A stretch of DNA of 64,000 nucleotides from Flammeovirgaceae bacterium UBA1842 (GTDB lineage Bacteria > Bacteroidota > Bacteroidia > Cytophagales > Cyclobacteriaceae): the NCBI GenBank assembly GCA_002338655.1, contig DDIU01000006.1, positions 59,225-123,224 on the forward strand. The letters run 5' to 3'. Below, piece by piece: positions 59,298-64,000 of the stretch. The notes below the pieces were generated by a model. It did not search any database, was not told where the DNA came from, and saw only the letters and a list, made by a program, of their open reading frames with translations. The stretch's first letter is position 1; the number at the start of each line of letters is the position of its first letter. A program made the translations under genes and the position numbers.

Positions 59298-60476
59298 ATG
59301 AAATTGAGGCAACTAATTGGTTTATCATTTATTCTTATCGCGGCAGTGTATCAAAGTTGTAATTCACAACCAACAGCCTCACCCATAATACCCGGTGACG
59401 TGCAGCTAGATAGGTATCTCCCTTTGATCAAAGATAAACGAGTGGCTGTTGTTGGCAATCATTCCGCCAGCATTAGTGATACTCATCTTATTGATACACT
59501 GTTAAGTCTTAATATCAATGTCGTGAAGGCGTTGGCACCTGAACATGGCTTTAGAGGAGATAAATCAGATGGAGCCATGATTAATCATGATGTAGACGCC
59601 AAAACTGGAATCCCAATTATTTCCATGTATGGAAAAACCAAAACACTAGACCCTGCCCTTTTTAAGGACATTGATGTGGTGATATTTGATATTCAAGATG
59701 TTGGCGTTCGTTTTTTTACGTTTATCAGCGCCATGCATTATGTGATGGAAGCATGTGCTGAAAGTGGTACTCCTCTGATTGTGCTTGACAAGCCTAATCC
59801 CAATGGTATGTATATAGATGGGCCTGTACTTGATTCTTCCCAACGCTCCTATATTGGTGTACATAAAATTCCTGTTGTACATGCACTTACTGTAGGTGAG
59901 TTGGCCGAAATGATCAATGGGGAAGGTTGGCTTACTAATGCAGCAAAATGTGACCTCACGGTAATTCCAGTAAAGAATTATACCCATAAAATGCCCTATC
60001 ATATCGCTGTGAAGCCCTCTCCTAACCTGCCTAATGATTTAGCAATAACCCTTTATCCTTCATTGGCCCTGTTTGAAGGCACACAAATAAGCGTTGGTCG
60101 TGGTACTTACAAACCGTTTCTTCAAATTGGTCATCCTTCATTTACTGATTTGGAATATACATTCACCCCTGTTTCCATTGAGGGTATGTCCAAATACCCA
60201 CCATTGGAAGGGCAAGTTTGCCATGGTTATAATTTAGAAAATATAGATTTCAAACCTCATTTTACTTTAAAGTACTTGATTGAATTCTATCAAAAATTTG
60301 ACGATAAAGAACATTTCTTTAAACCCTATTTCAACAAGTTAATTGGCAATACGGTGACCATGGAGCAAATAGAAGCGGGTCTTAGTGAAAAAGAAATAAA
60401 AGCCAGTTGGCAACCTGAGCTAAGCAAATACAAAAACATGCGGAAGAAGTACCTACTTTATCCCGACTTTGAATAA
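59298..60476 (+). CDS. DUF1343 / exo-beta-N-acetylmuramidase NamZ-like lipoprotein
   Basis: A 392-residue protein with a lipobox (VYQSC, cysteine 20). The DUF1343/GH171 core is clear: DKRVAVVGNHSASIS, KALAPEHGFRG, GIPIISMYGKTKTLDPALFKDIDVVIFDIQDVGVRFFTFISAM, LIVLDKPNPNG and LFEGTQISVGRGTYKPFLQIG. NamZ from Bacillus and Tannerella removes terminal MurNAc from peptidoglycan fragments, so a role in wall recycling is likely. It diverges from the LolC/E-type gene with a 43-base gap, so the two probably share a promoter region. Confidence 0.9.
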   Translation: MKLRQLIGLSFILIAAVYQSCNSQPTASPIIPGDVQLDRYLPLIKDKRVAVVGNHSASISDTHLIDTLLSLNINVVKALAPEHGFRGDKSDGAMINHDVDAKTGIPIISMYGKTKTLDPALFKDIDVVIFDIQDVGVRFFTFISAMHYVMEACAESGTPLIVLDKPNPNGMYIDGPVLDSSQRSYIGVHKIPVVHALTVGELAEMINGEGWLTNAAKCDLTVIPVKNYTHKMPYHIAVKPSPNLPNDLAITLYPSLALFEGTQISVGRGTYKPFLQIGHPSFTDLEYTFTPVSIEGMSKYPPLEGQVCHGYNLENIDFKPHFTLKYLIEFYQKFDDKEHFFKPYFNKLIGNTVTMEQIEAGLSEKEIKASWQPELSKYKNMRKKYLLYPDFE

Positions 60477-60559
60477 TCTGGAAATTATGAGATATCGAAA
60501 CCCACAATAACCAGCCGAACTTTGCCGCTTTCCTTTCAATATCCAATAGATTTGTAGCC

Positions 60560-61477
60560 ATGCAGGATTTGAGAATAATATACATGGGAACACCAGAATT
60601 TGCCGTTCCGGGACTGGAAATAATAATTGAAAATAAATTTAACGTGGTGGCAGTGATCACGGCTCCCGACAGGCCAAAAGGACGTGGCCAACAATTAGCC
60701 ACTTCTCCAGTCAAAGATTGTGCGGTAAGGAACAAGATCCCTGTTTTACAACCAACTAATCTTAAATCACCTGAGTTTATAGAAGAACTAAAAAGTTATG
60801 CGGCCAACTTACAGATAGTAGTGGCCTTTAGGATGTTGCCCGAAATAGTCTGGAATATGCCTGAGATTGGGACATTTAATCTCCATGCTTCATTATTACC
60901 ACAGTATCGTGGGGCAGCACCCATTAATTGGGCGATCATCAATGGGGAGAAAGAAACAGGGGTGACTACCTTCTTTTTGAAGCATGAAATTGATACAGGT
61001 GCCATCATATTTCAAGAAAAAGAACCCATCCATAAAGATGATACTGTAGGCGACCTTTACGTCCGGTTGATGAAAAAAGGTGGCGAACTGGTTTTGAAAA
61101 CTGTACAGGCCATAGCAGCGGATAATTATCCACAAATAGAGCAGAGTGAGGTTGCTGATCTCAAAGTTGCACCCAAAATATTCCGTGAGACCTGCCAGAT
61201 CGATTGGAACCAGCCGACCATTAAGGTTTATGATTTCATCAGGGGCTTATCTCCCTATCCTGCGGCTTGGACTACTATTGGTGGAAAAAATCTAAAAATC
61301 TACCGGGCTGAGATGGGCAAATCATCTAAAAAACCGATTGGTGATTTTGAAACTGATGGGAAAACATTTCTTAATTTCGTTACGGCTGATGGTTCCATCA
61401 AACTAACAGAACTGCAATTGGAAGGAAAGAAAAGAATGGGGATTGAAGAGTTTTTAAGGGGAAATAAACTGAACTAA
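60560..61477 (+). CDS. fmt: Methionyl-tRNA formyltransferase
   Basis: A 305-residue enzyme with the formyltransferase core: RIIYMGTPEFAVPGLE, the catalytic Asn-His-Asp set in NLHASLLPQYRGAAP and HEIDTGAI, and PDRPKGRGQQL. The C-terminal OB fold (about 210-305; YDFIRGLSPYPAAWTTIGGKNLKIY) binds the tRNA. It transfers the formyl group from 10-formyl-THF to Met-tRNA. It precedes the folate gene DHFR, separated by a tandem-repeat spacer, so both relate to one-carbon metabolism. Confidence 0.95.
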   Translation: MQDLRIIYMGTPEFAVPGLEIIIENKFNVVAVITAPDRPKGRGQQLATSPVKDCAVRNKIPVLQPTNLKSPEFIEELKSYAANLQIVVAFRMLPEIVWNMPEIGTFNLHASLLPQYRGAAPINWAIINGEKETGVTTFFLKHEIDTGAIIFQEKEPIHKDDTVGDLYVRLMKKGGELVLKTVQAIAADNYPQIEQSEVADLKVAPKIFRETCQIDWNQPTIKVYDFIRGLSPYPAAWTTIGGKNLKIYRAEMGKSSKKPIGDFETDGKTFLNFVTADGSIKLTELQLEGKKRMGIEEFLRGNKLN

Positions 61478-61479
61478 AT

Positions 61480-61611
61480 ATCAGTCTGAGCTTGTCGAAT
61501 GTCAGTCTGAGCTTGTCGAATGTCAGTCTGAGCTTGTCGAATGTCAGTCTGAGCTTGTCGAAGGTCAGTCTGAGCTTGTCGAAGACGGCATGCACACTTC
61601 GACAGACTCAG
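61480..61611. repeat. Five tandem 21-bp repeats with an inverted sixth copy
   Basis: GTCAGTCTGAGCTTGTCGAAt is repeated at 61480-61500, 61501-61521, 61522-61542, 61543-61563 and 61564-61584, with only single-base changes. An inverted relative, CTTCGACAGACTCAG, lies at 61597-61611. The CTTCGACA-n-CTCAG core is a dispersed element of Bacteroidota and also occurs at 52.26 kb. It sits between fmt and folA. Confidence 0.9.
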
Positions 61612-61642
61612 TGTGATAATAAACAGTGTGAAATAAGTAGGT

Positions 61643-62143
61643 ATGAAAATAGCAATGATAGCGGCTGTGGCCGAAAATAGAGTGATAGGCAAAGACAACG
61701 ACCTCATCTGGCGGCTGCCAGATGATATGAAATTCTTTATGGAGAAAACCTCCGGCCATCATGTAATTATGGGGCGTAAGAATTTCGAATCTCTTCCTCC
61801 CAAATACAGTCCGCTACCCAATCGGACAAACATTATCATTACACGCCAGAAAGATCTGTTTATTGATGGTGCTCACGTTGTGCACCATTTAGATGAAGCT
61901 TTGGAAATTGCCAAAGACAATGGCGAAGAGGAAGCTTTCATCATTGGAGGTGGTGAAATATATAAACTAGGATTGGCCGTTGCCGATATTATGTACCTTA
62001 CGGAGATCAAAGCATCCTTTGATGGAGATGCTTACTTTCCTGAATTTGATAGAACACAATGGACAGAAATAGATCGCATAAACCACCCTATCGATAGTAA
62101 ACATAAATACGAATTCGATTTTGTAACTTACAAACACCGCTAA
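61643..62143 (+). CDS. folA: Dihydrofolate reductase
   Basis: A 166-residue enzyme with the standard DHFR order: IAAVAENRVIGKDNDLIWRLPDDMKFF (substrate Asp in LPDD), the NADPH loop HHVIMGRKNFESLP, NIIITRQ, and IGGGEIYKLGLAVADIMYLTEI. It makes tetrahydrofolate. It overlaps the next gene by one base (TAATGG), which makes an operon with a thioesterase and a short-chain dehydrogenase. Confidence 0.96.
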   Translation: MKIAMIAAVAENRVIGKDNDLIWRLPDDMKFFMEKTSGHHVIMGRKNFESLPPKYSPLPNRTNIIITRQKDLFIDGAHVVHHLDEALEIAKDNGEEEAFIIGGGEIYKLGLAVADIMYLTEIKASFDGDAYFPEFDRTQWTEIDRINHPIDSKHKYEFDFVTYKHR

Positions 62144-62589
62144 TGGAAAAACCACTTACTAAAGAATTTGAAGTGAAATGGGCAGATCTTGACCCTAACA
62201 GGCACATGCGTCATTCAGCCTATAATGATTATGGAGCTCATATGAGGGTAAAAATTTTAGAAAGTATAGGGCTTACAATGGCGAAACTTGAGTCTTTAAA
62301 AATTGGGCCTATCTTGTTTAGAGAGGAGACTAAATTTTATAGAGAGGTTGGAATGGAAGGTGTTATAACTGTCACTGCAGCCTTGTCAAAATCAAGAGCT
62401 GATGCCAGCCGTTGGTCATTCGTACACGAAATGTATCGTAGTGATGGAATAAAGGCGGCTGTTATTGAAGTAGATGGTGCTTGGTTGGATATCAATAAGC
62501 GGAAATTAGCGATACCACCACAAGAAATAATTGATCTGTTCCTTTCCATGCCAAAAGCAGAAAATTTTATTTTGGAAAATGTAAAATGA
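62143..62589 (+). CDS. Acyl-CoA thioesterase (hot-dog fold)
   Basis: A 148-residue 4HBT-type thioesterase: EFEVKWADLDPNRHMRHSAYNDYGAHMRV is the active-site segment, with Asp in the DLDPNRHM position, and REETKFYREV, VHEMYRSDGIKAAVIEVDGAWLDI follow. The family hydrolyses acyl-CoA; chain-length specificity cannot be read. The overlaps with folA (one base) and the SDR gene (four bases) show tight coupling. Confidence 0.88.
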   Translation: MEKPLTKEFEVKWADLDPNRHMRHSAYNDYGAHMRVKILESIGLTMAKLESLKIGPILFREETKFYREVGMEGVITVTAALSKSRADASRWSFVHEMYRSDGIKAAVIEVDGAWLDINKRKLAIPPQEIIDLFLSMPKAENFILENVK

Positions 62590-63383
62590 ATTTGAAAAAC
62601 AAGGTAATTTGGTTGACAGGTGCCTCCTCAGGTATTGGGGAGGCTTTAGTCTATGAGCTTGCTCACCGTGGTGCCAAACTTATAATCTCAGCCCGAAGAA
62701 AAATTGAACTGGAGCGTGTAAAAAGCTCTTGTCCTGCCCAAAGTCAGGGAAGTATTGCCCTTCTTCCTCTTGATCTTACGCAACAGAATACCCTAAAACT
62801 TATGGTAGAGGCCGCCATTAGCTTCTTCGGCCATGTTGATATTTTGGTGAACAATGGGGGCATTAGCCAGCGGTCCCTTGCGCTCAACACATCAATTGAT
62901 GTATATCGTAAGTTAATGGAGGTCAACTATTTTGGAACGATAGAACTTACCCGCCAGTTGCTGCCCCATTTTCGTGAGCGAAAAAGCGGGCACATAGCAG
63001 TAGTAAGTAGCCTTGTCGGCAAATTTGGCACGCCTTACCGCTCAGGATATGCAGCTACTAAACACGCTTTACATGGTTTTTTTGACTCACTGCGTGCAGA
63101 GGTTTATACAGAAAATATCAAAGTCACTATAATCTGTCCGGGGTTTATCAAAACCAATGTTACCCTAAACGCACTCACTGAAAATGGTGAAAAGCTGAAT
63201 AAAATGGACGAGGCACAAGCAAAAGGCATGAAAGCCGATGTCTTTGCACGTAAAATGATCCGCGCCATCGAAAGAGAAAAGAATGAAGTCTACATTGGTG
63301 GCAAAGAAAAGTATGCCGTATACCTAAAGCGTCTATTTCCTAATCTGTTTGCCCGGATTTTAAGGAAGGCTAAAGTGAGGTAA
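62586..63383 (+). CDS. Short-chain dehydrogenase/reductase
   Basis: A 265-residue classical SDR with NAD(P) motif TGASSGIGEAL (TGxxxGxG), LVNNGGIS, and the catalytic Ser and Tyr-x-x-x-Lys in VSSLVGKFGTPYRSGYAATKHAL. The Arg after the beta-2 strand (SARRK) favours NADP. The extended C-terminus (MIRAIEREKNEVYIGGKEKYAVYLKRLFPNLF) resembles DHRS7-like enzymes. Substrate unknown. It begins by ATGA overlap with the thioesterase stop, so the three genes folA-thioesterase-SDR are one operon. Confidence 0.92.
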   Translation: MNLKNKVIWLTGASSGIGEALVYELAHRGAKLIISARRKIELERVKSSCPAQSQGSIALLPLDLTQQNTLKLMVEAAISFFGHVDILVNNGGISQRSLALNTSIDVYRKLMEVNYFGTIELTRQLLPHFRERKSGHIAVVSSLVGKFGTPYRSGYAATKHALHGFFDSLRAEVYTENIKVTIICPGFIKTNVTLNALTENGEKLNKMDEAQAKGMKADVFARKMIRAIEREKNEVYIGGKEKYAVYLKRLFPNLFARILRKAKVR

Positions 63384-63605
63384 TAATACAATCTTTGAAA
63401 TAGCGTTTCAACCACTTTTCTTCCTAGCATATTAGTCGAATAAGATTATTTCCGCTTTTTTATTACTTTTTTAAAGTACAATGGCTGATATTTACTGATA
63501 TTTCTGGCTATCAACACCTTTTACCAATAATATATATCAACACTGGTGCTGATAGTCGGGTGTTGTGTAGAATTTGAAAAACTAACTCAGAATTCAATTA
63601 TAACT

Positions 63606-64000
63606 ATGAAAAAATTTAGAACATTAATATTAACATTTTCCCTAACCCTCATTAGTACTTTTATTTCAGCCCAAGAAATAATTACTGATTTCAATTATTT
63701 CCCAAAAGTAGAATATAATGCTAAAGTTGCTGAAAGTAACACATCAGACGATGGCACTATTTTTGAAAAAATTGTCATAGATGGGTTTGATTCTCGAGTT
63801 CCATTCTACGTTATTAAACCAGAAATTAATAAAACAAACAAATTTGTTATACTACTTCACGGCTTAACTGGAAGTAAAGAAAATTGGGTTAATCCAACAT
63901 CAAGCCTGTCTAAAAAATATGTGAAATTAAAAGATTCATTAGTATCAATCGGATATAATGTTATAATACCTGATGCTAAATATCACGGAGAAAGAAGTTA
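63606..64000 (+). CDS. Alpha/beta hydrolase, secreted (partial at window edge)
   Basis: The ATG at 63606 opens a frame that runs off the right edge after about 131 residues. A signal peptide (LTLISTFISAQ) precedes an alpha/beta-hydrolase start: KIVIDGFDSRVPFYVIKPE, the oxyanion-hole segment FVILLHGLTGSKENW and SIGYNVIIPDAKYHGERS. The nucleophile (GxSxG) and the rest lie outside. Likely a periplasmic or surface esterase or peptidase. The AT-rich composition is above its neighbours. It is unrelated to the upstream SDR operon (222-base gap). Confidence 0.75.
   Translation, partial: MKKFRTLILTFSLTLISTFISAQEIITDFNYFPKVEYNAKVAESNTSDDGTIFEKIVIDGFDSRVPFYVIKPEINKTNKFVILLHGLTGSKENWVNPTSSLSKKYVKLKDSLVSIGYNVIIPDAKYHGERS

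Noticed and set aside
61480..61584. CRISPR array
   Set aside because: The 21-bp units are immediately adjacent with no spacers.
61398..61707. Frames encoding FDKLRLT or FRQAQTD-like peptide repeats
   Set aside because: They are translations of the tandem 21-bp DNA repeat; a multiple of three length keeps every frame open.

Overview
The window looks like a chromosomal segment of a marine or soil Bacteroidota, most likely the order Cytophagales. Evidence: AT-rich DNA; a type IX secretion (T9SS) sorting domain on a giant LRR protein; paired DUF4097 genes behind an ECF sigma/anti-sigma pair; DUF4199 and BatA proteins; carboxypeptidase-regulatory-like domains; SPII lipoproteins with acidic +2 regions; TAnnTTTG-type -7 elements; weak Shine-Dalgarno sequences; and dispersed short palindromic repeats. 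No rRNA, tRNA, CRISPR array, prophage or complete IS was seen. Assignments come from reading motifs only; no database search was run.

Layout. 1-1.2 kb: ArsR regulator, AHSA1/SRPBCC protein and DoxX-like membrane protein, read leftwards from one operator-like region. 1.3-5.8 kb: four consecutive secreted proteins of unknown role, ending in a triple-block LRR protein. 5.8-6.5 kb: a decayed gap. 6.5-7.7 kb: ECF sigma factor divergent from a DoxX-like gene around a perfect 18-bp palindrome. 7.7-14.2 kb: leftward envelope operon with BatA/vWA protein, a dihydroorotase-like pseudoenzyme, two DUF4199 proteins and two GT2 glycosyltransferases. 14.4-19.3 kb: a Gly/Asn-repeat protein and a fusion of a CarboxypepD_reg-type protein with an S9 prolyl oligopeptidase. 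19.3-32.1 kb: tail-less SSB, zinc-ribbon protein, 1,696-aa T9SS LRR protein, OmpA/PD40 protein, small lipoproteins and a TPR-CHAT protein. 32.2-36.7 kb: PlsC, PH-like membrane protein, then sigma / HEAT anti-sigma / DUF4097 / DUF4097. 36.7-37.3 kb: a GIY-YIG nuclease gene bracketed by direct copies of a palindromic repeat unit.

37.3-48.2 kb: metabolism and translation (adenine deaminase-type enzyme, pyruvate carboxylase, heme-binding protein, cystathionine beta-synthase, ribosomal protein S1), interrupted by a TPR protein that ends after a histidine-kinase DHp domain. 48.5-51.5 kb: a second protein of the same truncated design and a 7TM-DISM receptor with no output domain. 51.5-55.6 kb: superoxide dismutase, a repeat-rich intergenic block, TadA, AspRS. 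55.6-58 kb: an orphan gene, a toxin-antitoxin remnant whose toxin is cut by the next gene, a class IV aminotransferase and a triplicated repeat. 58-64 kb: LolC/E-type permease, NamZ-like muramidase, Fmt, DHFR, thioesterase, SDR and the start of an alpha/beta hydrolase.

The strongest leads for something undescribed are the repeat-bracketed GIY-YIG gene, the pair of DHp-only half-kinases plus an output-less DISM receptor, the S9 peptidase fusion, and the pseudo-dihydroorotase kept inside an envelope operon.
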